Positions 34,612-43,412 are shown, numbered from the stretch's first letter. The stretch: 64,000 bases of DNA from an uncultured Pelagibacteraceae bacterium (GCA_902609855.1 CACLTL010000001.1:372001-436000); one strand, 5' to 3'. Notes: a model not told the origin generated them from the sequence alone. Numbers and translations are program-made.

Positions 34612-35858
34612 TTATTAAAACTTATTCGGTATATTCCTTTTTTATCAGCTGAAACATAGATGTTTCCATTTTTATCCTCATAAAGAACATTTTCTTCATT
34701 AGTTACAAAATGTCTTAAAATTAAATTTTTAAGCTGAATTTTTTCAACGGACACAACTTTATTTAAATCTTCATTTAGTAAAAAAATAATTATTGAATGA
34801 CCTTTTCTTAAATTATTTCCATATAATGATAATGCTAATAAACAATTTTTTTTATAATATTGTTTCAAAACTTTTGGACAATTATTTAGATTCGATATTC
34901 CAACAGAGGGCACAAAAGCAAAAAGTGGTTCTTCAAAATTGTTTTTTTCATGATTGATTTTAAATGAAGAACCATCACCGCCATTATCTTCTAAATAATT
35001 TGTGCCATAGGATACCTCTGCCCAACCATAATTTTTTCCTTTAACAACATTATTTAATTCATCTCCCCCTTTTGGTCCGTGTTCAACGTTAAATATTTTA
35101 TTTTCTAAAATAGTTAATCCTTGAGGAACTCTGTGGCCTTTGGAAAATATATCTATTTTTAATTCATCTTCAGATTCAATTGCGCTTTTTAAATTATCTT
35201 TTTTAATTTCTAAAATTTTACCAAATTTAGAACTGTCTAGTTGAGCTAGAAGACTATTTTTACTCGCATGTTTTTCTGGCGTACCCAATGCAAAAAGGAT
35301 TTTGTCTTTCAAATGAATATTTGAACTGCCAAGACCATTAAAATCATTATTTTTTGCTTTCTCTGGCAAACAATCAGTTCTAAATAATTCTTTTTGATCT
35401 TCAATTAAAAATAGAGAGGCAAAAAAACAATTTTTTTCATTTGAAGAAATTAGTGCTATTTTCTTTTTATTATAGGAAATTATTGTTTTTATCCCACCAT
35501 TACGTTGCATAGTAAAATGATTAGGAAGATTGATTTTTTCGGATTTTAAGTTTTTGATTAATGTTCCAGACTGAGTATAAATTTCTATTTTTTTCTCATC
35601 AAAAATATTATTAATTTCATTGTAAATTACGAAAGCTGTTTTGTCGTTTAATTTTAATACTTCTTTGGCCTCTACAGTAAATGAATTTGCTAAAAATTTT
35701 TGTACTTTACTTTCCACAACTTCAACATTTACTTCCTGTTTTTTTTTAAAATAACTTTTTATCTTTTCAATCTTTTCAGGATTTTCAAAAGTCCATATTG
35801 AGGTTGACAAAATTGTCAATATCCAAAAAATAATTATTATTATAATTTTTTTAATCAC
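34602..35858 (-). CDS. Glucose/sorbosone dehydrogenase-like (PQQ-type beta-propeller) membrane-anchored protein
   Basis: A 418-residue protein with an N-terminal membrane span (about residues 3-22) and a beta-propeller of the GSDH family. GHRVPQGLTIL, VEHGPKGGDELNNVVKGKNYGWAEVS (about residues 256-281) and SYGTNYLEDNGGDGSSF match the catalytic and PQQ/calcium-binding segments of soluble aldose sugar dehydrogenases. Whether PQQ is bound cannot be read from sequence. The N-terminal 100 residues are poorly conserved. It is the last gene after nrdA, nrdB and a methyltransferase, abutting the latter with no gap. Confidence 0.72.
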   Translation of the reverse strand: MIKKIIIIIIFWILTILSTSIWTFENPEKIEKIKSYFKKKQEVNVEVVESKVQKFLANSFTVEAKEVLKLNDKTAFVIYNEINNIFDEKKIEIYTQSGTLIKNLKSEKINLPNHFTMQRNGGIKTIISYNKKKIALISSNEKNCFFASLFLIEDQKELFRTDCLPEKAKNNDFNGLGSSNIHLKDKILFALGTPEKHASKNSLLAQLDSSKFGKILEIKKDNLKSAIESEDELKIDIFSKGHRVPQGLTILENKIFNVEHGPKGGDELNNVVKGKNYGWAEVSYGTNYLEDNGGDGSSFKINHEKNNFEEPLFAFVPSVGISNLNNCPKVLKQYYKKNCLLALSLYGNNLRKGHSIIIFLLNEDLNKVVSVEKIQLKNLILRHFVTNEENVLYEDKNGNIYVSADKKGIYRISFNNFR

Positions 35859-36506
35859 TTAAAAAATTAATTCTGCAAATCTGTTTTCTATCAATTTAAC
35901 TTTTATATTATTTCTATTTGAAAAGTCATCAATAGCATTTTTTACTTCATGTATAAAGCTAGCTTCTCCATAATCATCGCAAAGTACTACTTTGTTTTTT
36001 CCTTTCATGTTTTCGTATAAAATAGACAGATCGCTAATTACAGTTTGATAACTATGACCTCCATCTAGAAATGTAAAGTCAATATTCTTGAGATCAATCT
36101 CTTTCAATTTTTTATTAGTATCACCCGCTATTAATTTTATATTTTTGCTATATTTTTTTAAAAGTTTTTCAACACTCGCCACAGAGTTTAAATTTTCTTT
36201 TAAAATATAATTATAGTAAATATTTTTTAGTGGATTTGAAAATTTTTGGTTTTTTAAAAAGGTAGGCTCAATTTCATCTTTTTTTTGGGCTTTGTTACTT
36301 CCAAATAGATCAACTCCTATATAGCTAAAGTTGATATTATTTTTTTTATACAAAAAATCACAAATATTTCTTGCAGTAACGCCGCAAAAAACCCCAATCT
36401 CTAAAACATTTTTTGGATTATGTTTTGATAGTCTTTCGAGAAAAATGTTTCCCCATTTTCCTTTTAATCCAGACTTTCTCCAATAACTTTTGTAGTTAAG
36501 ATTCAA
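35859..36506 (-). CDS. Class I SAM-dependent methyltransferase (Methyltransf_24-like)
   Basis: A 215-residue protein. NVLEIGVFCGVTARNICDFL (about residues 34-53) is motif I. IGVDLFG follows for the SAM ribose, and IDFTFLDGGHSYQTVISDL (about 146-164) is the DGGH-S/Y block typical of the CmcI/cephalosporin-hydroxylase-like and Methyltransf_24 group acting on sugars and polyketides. VVLCDDYG gives another acidic pair. It begins 3 nt after the nrdB stop and directly abuts the GSDH-like gene, so it may be read from the nrd promoter. The substrate is unknown. Confidence 0.7.
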   Translation of the reverse strand: MNLNYKSYWRKSGLKGKWGNIFLERLSKHNPKNVLEIGVFCGVTARNICDFLYKKNNINFSYIGVDLFGSNKAQKKDEIEPTFLKNQKFSNPLKNIYYNYILKENLNSVASVEKLLKKYSKNIKLIAGDTNKKLKEIDLKNIDFTFLDGGHSYQTVISDLSILYENMKGKNKVVLCDDYGEASFIHEVKNAIDDFSNRNNIKVKLIENRFAELIF

Positions 36507-36509
36507 AAA

Positions 36510-37517
36510 CTATGCAAAAACTTCGCCCCATGTGCCTTTAGTTGAAGCTTTAGAATACTCAGTAGCTCTTCCCTCAAAAAAGTTCATATGCTCAACTCCG
36601 TTAAGCATTGTGTCTAACCACGTTAAAGGGTTTTTCTTTACATCATAAATTGGATCTAAGCCTAATTGCTCTAATCTTCTATTTCCAATAAACCTTATGT
36701 ACTGTTTTACTTCTTCAGCTGTTAAACCTTTTAATGGTCCCATTTGAAAAGCTAGATCTATAAATGCATCCTCATGATGAACGATAGTTTTACAAGCATC
36801 ATAAATTTCATTTTTTAATTTATTGTTCCAAATTTGTGGCTCTTCTTTTATAAAATCCTTAAATAATCTAATCATTGAATTACAATGAAGAGTTTCATCC
36901 CTAACTGACCAGGTTACAATCTGGCCCATTCCTTTCATCTTATTAAACCTAGGGAAATTTAATAAAATAGCAAAGCTCGCAAATAACTGAAGACCTTCTG
37001 TGAAAGCAGAAAATACAGCCATTGTCATTGCTATATTGTGTTTAGATTTAACATCAAAGCCTTGCATGTAATCATATTTATCTTTCATTTCTTTATATTT
37101 CATAAAAGCTGAATACTCTGTTTCTGGCATACCGATTGTATCTAATAGGTGAGAATAAGCAGCAATATGAACTGTCTCCATTGCAGCAAATGCTGTCATC
37201 ATCATTAATACTTCAGTTGGTTTAAATACAGTTGTGTAATGTCTTAAATAACAGTTATTTACTTCCACATCAGCTTGAGTAAAAAATCTAAAAATATGAG
37301 TTAATAAATTTTTTTCTTCTACTGAAAGATTTTTTTGCCAATCTCTAACGTCATCACCAAGTGGAACTTCTTCGGGTAACCAGTGAATTCTTTGTTGTGT
37401 TAACCAGGCATCATAACACCACGGATATCTAAATGGTTTATAAACTGGATTTTCTACTAATAAACCCATCTTTTTTGGTTGAATTATTTCAGACTTAATT
37501 TTTTCTGCTACTGACAT
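36510..37517 (-). CDS. nrdB: Ribonucleotide reductase class I beta subunit
   Basis: I choose the ATG at 37517 because a GAGGAG Shine-Dalgarno site precedes it by about 9 nt; an upstream in-frame GTG at 37526 is less likely. The product is about 335 residues. FAAMETVHIAAYSHLL has the iron ligands Glu and His three apart and a tyrosine four residues later, at the position of E. coli Tyr122, so a classical diiron-tyrosyl radical is expected. SVRDETLHCNSMIRL provides the other Glu/His pair. The 5' end overlaps the nrdA stop by 10 nt. Confidence 0.95.
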   Translation of the reverse strand: MSVAEKIKSEIIQPKKMGLLVENPVYKPFRYPWCYDAWLTQQRIHWLPEEVPLGDDVRDWQKNLSVEEKNLLTHIFRFFTQADVEVNNCYLRHYTTVFKPTEVLMMMTAFAAMETVHIAAYSHLLDTIGMPETEYSAFMKYKEMKDKYDYMQGFDVKSKHNIAMTMAVFSAFTEGLQLFASFAILLNFPRFNKMKGMGQIVTWSVRDETLHCNSMIRLFKDFIKEEPQIWNNKLKNEIYDACKTIVHHEDAFIDLAFQMGPLKGLTAEEVKQYIRFIGNRRLEQLGLDPIYDVKKNPLTWLDTMLNGVEHMNFFEGRATEYSKASTKGTWGEVFA

Positions 37518-39457
37518 GATAAGCACTCCTCATAGTTATTTGACTCATTGTTTGATTTTTGTCCGCTTGAGTAAACATTTTTAGTTACATCAGTTTGTGA
37601 AACGTTGTTTACGTTTTCGGCTCTTTGGATAGATTTAGATCTGCAATAATAAAGGCTTTTTAACCCTTTTTTCCATGCTTGGAAATGTAGATTATGTAAA
37701 TCCTTTTTATGTATATCTGCAGGTATAAATATATTAACGGATTGAGCTTGTGAAATATGAGGAGTTCTGTCAGCTCCTAATTCCACAACCCATCTTTGAT
37801 CGATTTCAAATGCTGTCTTAAAAGTGTCTTTTTCTTCAGCGGTTAAAAAGTCTAAGTGAGATACTGAACCTTGATTAGTTGTAATACTTGACCAAACTTC
37901 ATCGGTATTTTTTTTATATTTTTCAAGAATTTTCTTAAGATATTTATTTCTAACGTTAAAAGAACCAGACAAAGTTTTATGCGTGTAGCTGTTAGCTGCA
38001 ATGGGCTCAATTCCTGGTGATGAACCTCCGCAAATAATTGAAATTGAAGCAGTTGGAGCAATTGCAGTTTTATTAGAAAATCTTTCTTTGATCCCGTACT
38101 CTGCAGCATCAGGGCAAGCTCCTCTTTCTTCGGCAAGACTAATTGATGCTGCATCAACTTTCTCTTGAATATTTTTAAATATTTTTTTATTCCAAACTTT
38201 ACTCATAACTGATCCAAAAGGAATATTTTTCTGCTGGAAATAAGAATGTAATCCCATTACACCAAGACCAACACTTCGCTCTCTCATTGCCGAATACTTT
38301 GCGTGTGCAAATTCATCTGGTGCTCTATTAATAAAATCAGTCATGACGTTATCGAGAAATCTCATTACATCTTCTACAAACTGAGGATCTTCGCTCCATT
38401 GATCATAAGTATCTAAATTTAAAGATGATAAACAACAAACTGCTGTTCTTTGATTTCCCTCATTATCTTGACCAGTAGGTAAAGTAATTTCACTACATAG
38501 ATTTGAAGTTTTAACTTTTAAACCAGCAAGTTTATGATGTTGTGGAATTTGTCTGTTAACAGTGTCGATAAAAACTATATATGGTTCACCTGTTTCAATC
38601 CTTGCAGTTAATAATCTAATCCATAAATTTCTTGCAGGTATTGTAGATTGAACCGTTCCATCATAAGGACTTCTTAAAGCCCATTGTTCACCTGTTTCAA
38701 CAGCTCTCATAAATTCATCGGTAACTAATACACCGTGATGTAAGTTAAGTGATCTTCTATTTACATCCCCGCCTGTTGGTCTTCTCATTTCAATAAACTC
38801 TTCAATTTCAGGATGATCAATCTGTAAATAACAAGCTGCTGAACCCCTTCTTAAAGAACCTTGGCTAATGGCTAAAGTTAAAGAGTCCATGACTTTAATA
38901 AATGGTATGATTCCAGAAGTTTTTCCAACTTTACCAATCTTTTCACCAATAGATCTTAGGTTGCCCCAATAACTTCCAATACCTCCGCCTCTTGCTGCAA
39001 GCCATACATTTTCTTCCCAAAGATTTGTGATACCTTCTAAGCTGTCGTTAGCTTCATTTAAAAAACATGAGATTGGCAAACCTCTTTCTGTTCCACCGTT
39101 TGATAAAACAGGTGTAGCGGGCATAAACCATAAATTACTTATGTAGTTATAAATTCTTTGCGCATGTAAATTATCATCGGCGTATACGCTAGCCACTCTT
39201 GCAAATAAATCTTGAAAGCTCTCATTTTGACCTAAATATCGATCGGTAAGAGTCGCCTTTCCAAAATCAGTCAAATTGGCATCCCTAGATCTATCAATCT
39301 TAATTGTGATACCTCTATCATTCTGAAACAGCTCAGTTTCACCTGATAAAGAGAATAAATCTGGCTTTTTAGGTCCATTATTTCTTTGATCATTTTGGTG
39401 CTTATGGCTTATACTGCCGACAGCTTTCTTTATTGCCAATGATACGTTTTTATTCAT
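37508..39457 (-). CDS. nrdA: Ribonucleotide reductase class I alpha subunit
   Basis: A 649-residue catalytic subunit. SNLCSEITLP and SIICGGSSPGIEPIAANSYT hold the active-site cysteines, and the C-terminal tail YEECLSCQ supplies the shuttle dithiol. PATPVLSNGG and CFLNEANDSLEGI are further core motifs. It is shorter than E. coli NrdA (761): the first 80 residues lack a recognisable ATP-cone, so dATP feedback on overall activity may be missing. Tandem NrdR boxes and a strong promoter lie upstream at 39492-39580. nrdB overlaps its 3' end. Confidence 0.95.
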   Translation of the reverse strand: MNKNVSLAIKKAVGSISHKHQNDQRNNGPKKPDLFSLSGETELFQNDRGITIKIDRSRDANLTDFGKATLTDRYLGQNESFQDLFARVASVYADDNLHAQRIYNYISNLWFMPATPVLSNGGTERGLPISCFLNEANDSLEGITNLWEENVWLAARGGGIGSYWGNLRSIGEKIGKVGKTSGIIPFIKVMDSLTLAISQGSLRRGSAACYLQIDHPEIEEFIEMRRPTGGDVNRRSLNLHHGVLVTDEFMRAVETGEQWALRSPYDGTVQSTIPARNLWIRLLTARIETGEPYIVFIDTVNRQIPQHHKLAGLKVKTSNLCSEITLPTGQDNEGNQRTAVCCLSSLNLDTYDQWSEDPQFVEDVMRFLDNVMTDFINRAPDEFAHAKYSAMRERSVGLGVMGLHSYFQQKNIPFGSVMSKVWNKKIFKNIQEKVDAASISLAEERGACPDAAEYGIKERFSNKTAIAPTASISIICGGSSPGIEPIAANSYTHKTLSGSFNVRNKYLKKILEKYKKNTDEVWSSITTNQGSVSHLDFLTAEEKDTFKTAFEIDQRWVVELGADRTPHISQAQSVNIFIPADIHKKDLHNLHFQAWKKGLKSLYYCRSKSIQRAENVNNVSQTDVTKNVYSSGQKSNNESNNYEECLSCQ

Positions 39458-39491
39458 ATTTAAACTTATTTGCCTCGATTTATTAACAAAA

Positions 39492-39507
39492 CAACTATAT
39501 GTTGTGT
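39492..39507. promoter_or_regulatory. NrdR box 1
   Basis: The 16 bp here, with core CTATATGTTG and GTGT at the right edge, match the NrdR-box consensus acaCwAtATaTwGtgt at about 13 positions. It is 35 bp upstream of the nrdA start codon. Confidence 0.65.
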
Positions 39508-39522
39508 TACATTATAGTTAAT

Positions 39523-39538
39523 ATACTATATAACATCT
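39523..39538. promoter_or_regulatory. NrdR box 2 (degenerate)
   Basis: The left half (ATACTATATA) matches the NrdR consensus and the right half is degenerate, for about 11 of 16 positions. Its CTATAT core lies exactly 31 bp from that of box 1, the three-turn spacing known for NrdR box pairs. Confidence 0.5.
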
Positions 39539-39551
39539 AAATCAATAGAAC

Positions 39552-39580
39552 ATTATAAGAACATTTAAATAATTTTGCAA
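39552..39580 (-). promoter_or_regulatory. Sigma-70-type promoter of nrdAB
   Basis: On the minus strand TTGCAA (39575-39580) and a perfect TATAAT (complement of 39552-39557) are 17 nt apart. Both NrdR boxes lie just downstream of the predicted start, fitting repression. A second TATAAT (39511-39516) between the boxes is an alternative -10 with a poor -35. Confidence 0.6.
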
Positions 39581-39643
39581 GTGGAAAGTTTTGTTAATAA
39601 ACATTTAATAACAAAAGTCGTTATTCTTTAGTATTTATAGTTC

Positions 39644-41086
39644 ATGAAAATCAATCCAAACGGTTTTAGAGAGTATGATGCCAGATGGCTATATGAAAAA
39701 GACATCGATTTAGAGGGAATCACTGATTTAGGAAAAGGATTAGGATCTCAGATAATTAGGCATACAAATAAATCCAATCCAAGAGTAATTGTTGGTCATG
39801 ATTACAGGTCTTATAGTGAAGATATTAAGAAAGCATTAATTAATGGCTTAACTTCAACCGGCTGTAATGTAGAAGATATTGGCTTATCGTTATCTCCTGC
39901 TGTTTACTTTGCGCAATTTAATTTAAATTCTGATGGCATCGCAATGGTGACAGCTAGTCACAATGAAAATGGTTGGACAGGAGTCAAGATGGGTATCAAA
40001 AAAGGATTAACTCATGCTCCTAAAGAAATGAGTGAATTAAAAGATTTCACCTTAAATAAAAAATTTATTAATGGGAAAGGTTCATTAAAAAAAATAGAAA
40101 ATTTTAAAAACGTTTATTCTAACGATTTAATTAAAAGAAATAAGATCAAAAATAAAATTAAAGCCGTTGTTGCTTGTGGTAATGGAACGGCAGGAGTTTT
40201 TGCACCTGAAATCTTAAGAGGTATTGGTTGCGAAGTGGTAGAATTAGATTGTAATCTAGACTGGTCTTTTCCAAAATATAACCCAAACCCTGAAGATCTT
40301 GAAATGCTTCACGCAATATCAAAAGCAGTAAAAGATAATAATGCTGATGTTGGCTTTGGTTTTGATGGTGATGGTGATAGATGTGGGGTAATTGATAATA
40401 AAGGAAATGAAATATACTCTGATAAAATAGGATTATTAATTGCTAGAAACTTAGCATCTAAACATCAAAACTCAAAATTCGTTGTGGATGTAAAATCAAC
40501 AGGTCTCTATGCTAAAGATAAAGTTCTTTTAGAAAATAACTGTAAGACAATTTATTGGAAGACCGGACACTCCCATATAAAAAGAAAAGTTAATCTAGAA
40601 AAAGCTTTAGCAGGATTTGAAAAAAGTGGTCATTTCTTTTTTAATCAACCTTTAGGATACGGATATGATGATGGAATAAATTCAGCGATACAAGTTTGTC
40701 ATTTATTAACTAACCAAAATAAGAAGATGAGCGAAATCATTAATGAGTTACCCAAAACATATCAATCTCCAACTATGGCTCCATTCTGCAAGGATGAAGT
40801 GAAGTATAAAGTAGTAGAGGAAATGGTTAAAAAAATTGAAGATTTAAAAAAACAGAATATTAAAATAGATAATCAATCGATCACGGAGGTTTTAACAGTT
40901 AACGGAGTAAGATTTTCTCTAACAGATGGGTCTTGGGGTTTAATCAGAGCTTCATCAAACAAACCTTCTCTTGTTGTAGTTACAGAAAGCCCTACCTCAA
41001 ATGAGAGAAAGAAAAATATTTTTAATTTTATAGATAAATTATTACAAGAAACTGGAAAAATTGGTGAATACGATCAGAAAATTTAA
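39644..41086 (+). CDS. Phosphomannomutase/phosphoglucomutase
   Basis: A 480-residue alpha-D-phosphohexomutase. VTASHNENGWTGVKMG (about residues 103-118) holds the phosphoserine, and GFGFDGDGDRCGVID (about 242-256) is the magnesium loop DGDGDR. AGFEKSGHFFFN is the sugar-binding E-x-S-G-H motif, and VVTESPTSNER near the C-terminus contacts phosphate. It interconverts hexose 1- and 6-phosphates for nucleotide sugars. Length and the FREYDARW opening resemble AlgC/ManB proteins. It is divergent from nrdA with a 186-bp control region between them. Confidence 0.9.
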   Translation: MKINPNGFREYDARWLYEKDIDLEGITDLGKGLGSQIIRHTNKSNPRVIVGHDYRSYSEDIKKALINGLTSTGCNVEDIGLSLSPAVYFAQFNLNSDGIAMVTASHNENGWTGVKMGIKKGLTHAPKEMSELKDFTLNKKFINGKGSLKKIENFKNVYSNDLIKRNKIKNKIKAVVACGNGTAGVFAPEILRGIGCEVVELDCNLDWSFPKYNPNPEDLEMLHAISKAVKDNNADVGFGFDGDGDRCGVIDNKGNEIYSDKIGLLIARNLASKHQNSKFVVDVKSTGLYAKDKVLLENNCKTIYWKTGHSHIKRKVNLEKALAGFEKSGHFFFNQPLGYGYDDGINSAIQVCHLLTNQNKKMSEIINELPKTYQSPTMAPFCKDEVKYKVVEEMVKKIEDLKKQNIKIDNQSITEVLTVNGVRFSLTDGSWGLIRASSNKPSLVVVTESPTSNERKKNIFNFIDKLLQETGKIGEYDQKI

Positions 41087-41913
41087 AGATTAAAATACTC
41101 GTATAAAAATTTAGTACCGATAATTATTAAAAAAAGTCCAAAGTATTTTGTCATCTTTTTTTTATTAATTCTATGACTAGCTTTTGCTCCCAACCTTGCC
41201 ATAAATGCTGTTATTGGGAAAAATATTAAAAAGGCTGGAACATTTAAAAATCCAATACTTAAAGGTAAATTAGCGTTCAAATAGTTGCCTGAAAAAAGAA
41301 AACCAATGGTACCAAACAAAGCTATTATAAAACCAATAGCAGCTGCACTTCCTATAGCTTTATTTATTGGATAACCAAAAAACTTTAAAATCGGAACATT
41401 CATTACTGCGCCGCCTATGCCCATAGGTGCTGAAACAAAACCAGTAATTATTCCTGAGATTATTTTAGCAGGTAAACCCATCTTAATTGAAAGATCTGAT
41501 TCTTTCTCTTTTAAAAATAATAAATAGAATGCAAGAATATAAACAACAATTGTAAAAAATAATATTAAAGGTTTAGTTTTTAAGCCGGCAGCTAAAATAG
41601 TTCCAAGTATAACTCCTATAATGACAAATACTCCGTATCCTTTGACCACGCTAAAATCGACTGCTTTATGCTGATGGTGAGTTAAAACCGAAACAATTGA
41701 TGTTGGAATTATAATTCCAAATGAAGTTCCGACTGCTAAGTGCATTAAATATGCTGGTTCTATTCCAGCTGCACCAAAAATATAAAAAAGGATTGGTACT
41801 GTAATTAATCCTCCTCCTATACCAAATAAACCTGCAGCAAAACCGGCGGGGATAGCTGTGATGACCATTATGAAAATTAGATAAAGAGTTTCGGATTGAA
41901 AAAGTATATCCAA
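41083..41913 (-). CDS. TSUP (TauE/SafE) family permease
   Basis: A 276-residue inner-membrane protein with about eight spans in two repeats. GFAAGLFGIGGGLITVPILFY (about residues 23-43) and FVSAPMGIGGAVMNVPILKFFGYP (about 160-183) are the paired GxGGG-type signatures of sulfite/organosulfonate exporters. The family moves sulfite, sulfoacetate or other organic anions. Which one cannot be told. A sulfur role would be interesting in this lineage but is not shown. It lies 2 nt after dusA and overlaps the convergent mutase by 4 nt. Confidence 0.85.
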   Translation of the reverse strand: MDILFQSETLYLIFIMVITAIPAGFAAGLFGIGGGLITVPILFYIFGAAGIEPAYLMHLAVGTSFGIIIPTSIVSVLTHHQHKAVDFSVVKGYGVFVIIGVILGTILAAGLKTKPLILFFTIVVYILAFYLLFLKEKESDLSIKMGLPAKIISGIITGFVSAPMGIGGAVMNVPILKFFGYPINKAIGSAAAIGFIIALFGTIGFLFSGNYLNANLPLSIGFLNVPAFLIFFPITAFMARLGAKASHRINKKKMTKYFGLFLIIIGTKFLYEYFNL

Positions 41914-41915
41914 AA

Positions 41916-42899
41916 TTATCTTTCTAAAGACACAGGATTTGTTTTTCTAACCTGGTCCATGATATGATTTACTTTTTGAAGATCAGCATCTCTGATGCAC
42001 ATATTTTTAGAAAGATATTGTTTCCATATTCTAGAACCATTTTGTCCGTGAAATAATCCCACAGTGTGTCTCATGATATGATTTAATTGTACACCTTTTG
42101 AAGTTTCTTCTTGAATGTATGGAATTAATTTTTCCATAACATCACTTCTTGTAGGAATATTTTCATTATTAAAAATATCTCTTTCAATGTCAGCTAAAAA
42201 ATATGGTGAATGATATATTGCTCTTCCTATCATAGCGCCGTCTACTTTTAACAAATGATTTTTAATATCTTCAGTAGTTTTTATTCCGCCATTGATAATT
42301 ATTTCATCCTCTTTAAAATACTCTTTCAATCGGTAGACAAATTCATATTTAAGAGGTGGAATATTTAAATTTTCTTTCGGGCTTAATTTTTTTAATAAAG
42401 CTTTCCTTGCGTGTATTATAAATTTTTTTGATCCAGCATCTTTAGTTGTTTGAATAAAAGATTTTAAAAATTCAAAATTTTCAACCTCATTGTAACCAAT
42501 TCTTGTTTTGATAGTTATTGGTAACTTTGTGGCTTTAGACATGGCTTCGATACATTTAGCTACAAGATCCGGTTCTTGCATTAAACATGCGCCAAATTTA
42601 TTTTTTTGAACTTTTTTACTAGGACAACCTAAGTTTAAATTTATTTCTTTATACCCGTAAGCTTCTGAAATTTTACAGGCCTCCGCAAGTTCATCTGGAT
42701 TTGAGCCGCCAATTTGTAATGTTACTGGATTTGAAATTTTTTTGAATGAAAGTAATTTATTTCTGTCACCTCTTATTATAGCATTAGCTACAATCATTTC
42801 CGAATATAAATGAATATTTTTACTGATAAGACTTAAAAAATATATCTCATGTTTATCAGTGCAATCCATCATTGGTGCAACTGAAACAGTTTTTTTCAT
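41916..42899 (-). CDS. dusA: tRNA-dihydrouridine synthase A
   Basis: A 327-residue FMN enzyme of the Dus family. VAPMMDCTDKHEIYFLSLIS opens the TIM barrel. INLNLGCPSKKVQKNKFGACLM (about residues 93-114) has the NxGCP signature and the catalytic cysteine. IIHARKALLKKLSPKENLNIPPL is specific to DusA, which reduces U20/U20a in the D loop, and INGGIKT and GAMIGRAIYHSPYF bind FMN. It lies 9 nt after rpoZ and 2 nt before the TSUP gene. Confidence 0.94.
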   Translation of the reverse strand: MKKTVSVAPMMDCTDKHEIYFLSLISKNIHLYSEMIVANAIIRGDRNKLLSFKKISNPVTLQIGGSNPDELAEACKISEAYGYKEINLNLGCPSKKVQKNKFGACLMQEPDLVAKCIEAMSKATKLPITIKTRIGYNEVENFEFLKSFIQTTKDAGSKKFIIHARKALLKKLSPKENLNIPPLKYEFVYRLKEYFKEDEIIINGGIKTTEDIKNHLLKVDGAMIGRAIYHSPYFLADIERDIFNNENIPTRSDVMEKLIPYIQEETSKGVQLNHIMRHTVGLFHGQNGSRIWKQYLSKNMCIRDADLQKVNHIMDQVRKTNPVSLER

Positions 42900-42908
42900 G
42901 ATTTGTTC

Positions 42909-43403
42909 TTATTTATTTTCTTCTTCTACAGGAGCTTCCTCACTTAATTCAAGTGGGGCTTCTTCTTTTTCTAAATTTTCTTCTTTAATTTCAGGCTGTT
43001 CAGCTTTTAATTCTGATAATGCTTCATCAGCCAAACTAGTTTTTTTAACTTCTGGAATTCTTCTAGTTCTTTTTGATGGAAGTATCGCTACTCCGCTTTT
43101 TGAGACTTGACCTTTATATAAATTTTCAAAATCATCATTAGTCTCTTCTTCTGTTTCTTCCTGTTGCTCCACTTCATCAGGTTCTTTTCGAAGTCTTTTG
43201 ATAGCACTCGATTCAAGTTCATCTGACTCTATTTTACCATCACCAATTTCTCTTAATGCAATAATGGTTCTTTTATCATTATCTTCTTCTACTAGCATTG
43301 GAGCGCCAGCATTAAGCTGAACCGTTCTTTCTTTTGCTAATAAAACTAGATCGTATTGATTATCAATTTTTTCTAAACAATCTTCTACAGTTATTCTTGC
43401 CAT
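42909..43403 (-). CDS. rpoZ: RNA polymerase omega subunit with long acidic tail
   Basis: A 164-residue protein. The first 60 residues are a standard omega subunit, with MARITVEDCLEKIDNQYDLV, LAKERTVQLNAGA and DKRTIIALREIGDG. Beyond residue 65 runs a low-complexity, Glu-rich tail (runs such as EEETEEETND and EEAPLELSEEAP) with one basic island (LPSKRTRRIPEVKK). E. coli omega is 91 residues; alphaproteobacterial forms are often longer, but this tail makes up well over half the protein. Omega chaperones beta' assembly and binds ppGpp. A promoter is proposed at 43413-43441. Confidence 0.92.
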   Translation of the reverse strand: MARITVEDCLEKIDNQYDLVLLAKERTVQLNAGAPMLVEEDNDKRTIIALREIGDGKIESDELESSAIKRLRKEPDEVEQQEETEEETNDDFENLYKGQVSKSGVAILPSKRTRRIPEVKKTSLADEALSELKAEQPEIKEENLEKEEAPLELSEEAPVEEENK

Positions 43404-43412
43404 TGTGATCGT

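Larger units (their letters stand above)
39479..39616. repeat. Three copies of a 13-bp AT-rich element around the nrdA promoter
   Basis: TTTATTAACAAAA at 39479-39491 recurs as an exact reverse complement at 39589-39601 and, with one mismatch, in direct orientation at 39604-39616. The last two form a tight inverted repeat with a 2-nt gap; the outer pair encloses the NrdR boxes and promoter. TTATTAACA differs from the DnaA-box consensus at one position, which may be chance. Confidence 0.45.

Noticed and set aside
37852-38157. 101-codon frame inside nrdA on the same strand
   Set aside because: It is an out-of-frame shadow of the well-conserved nrdA coding sequence, with no start signal or recognisable domain.
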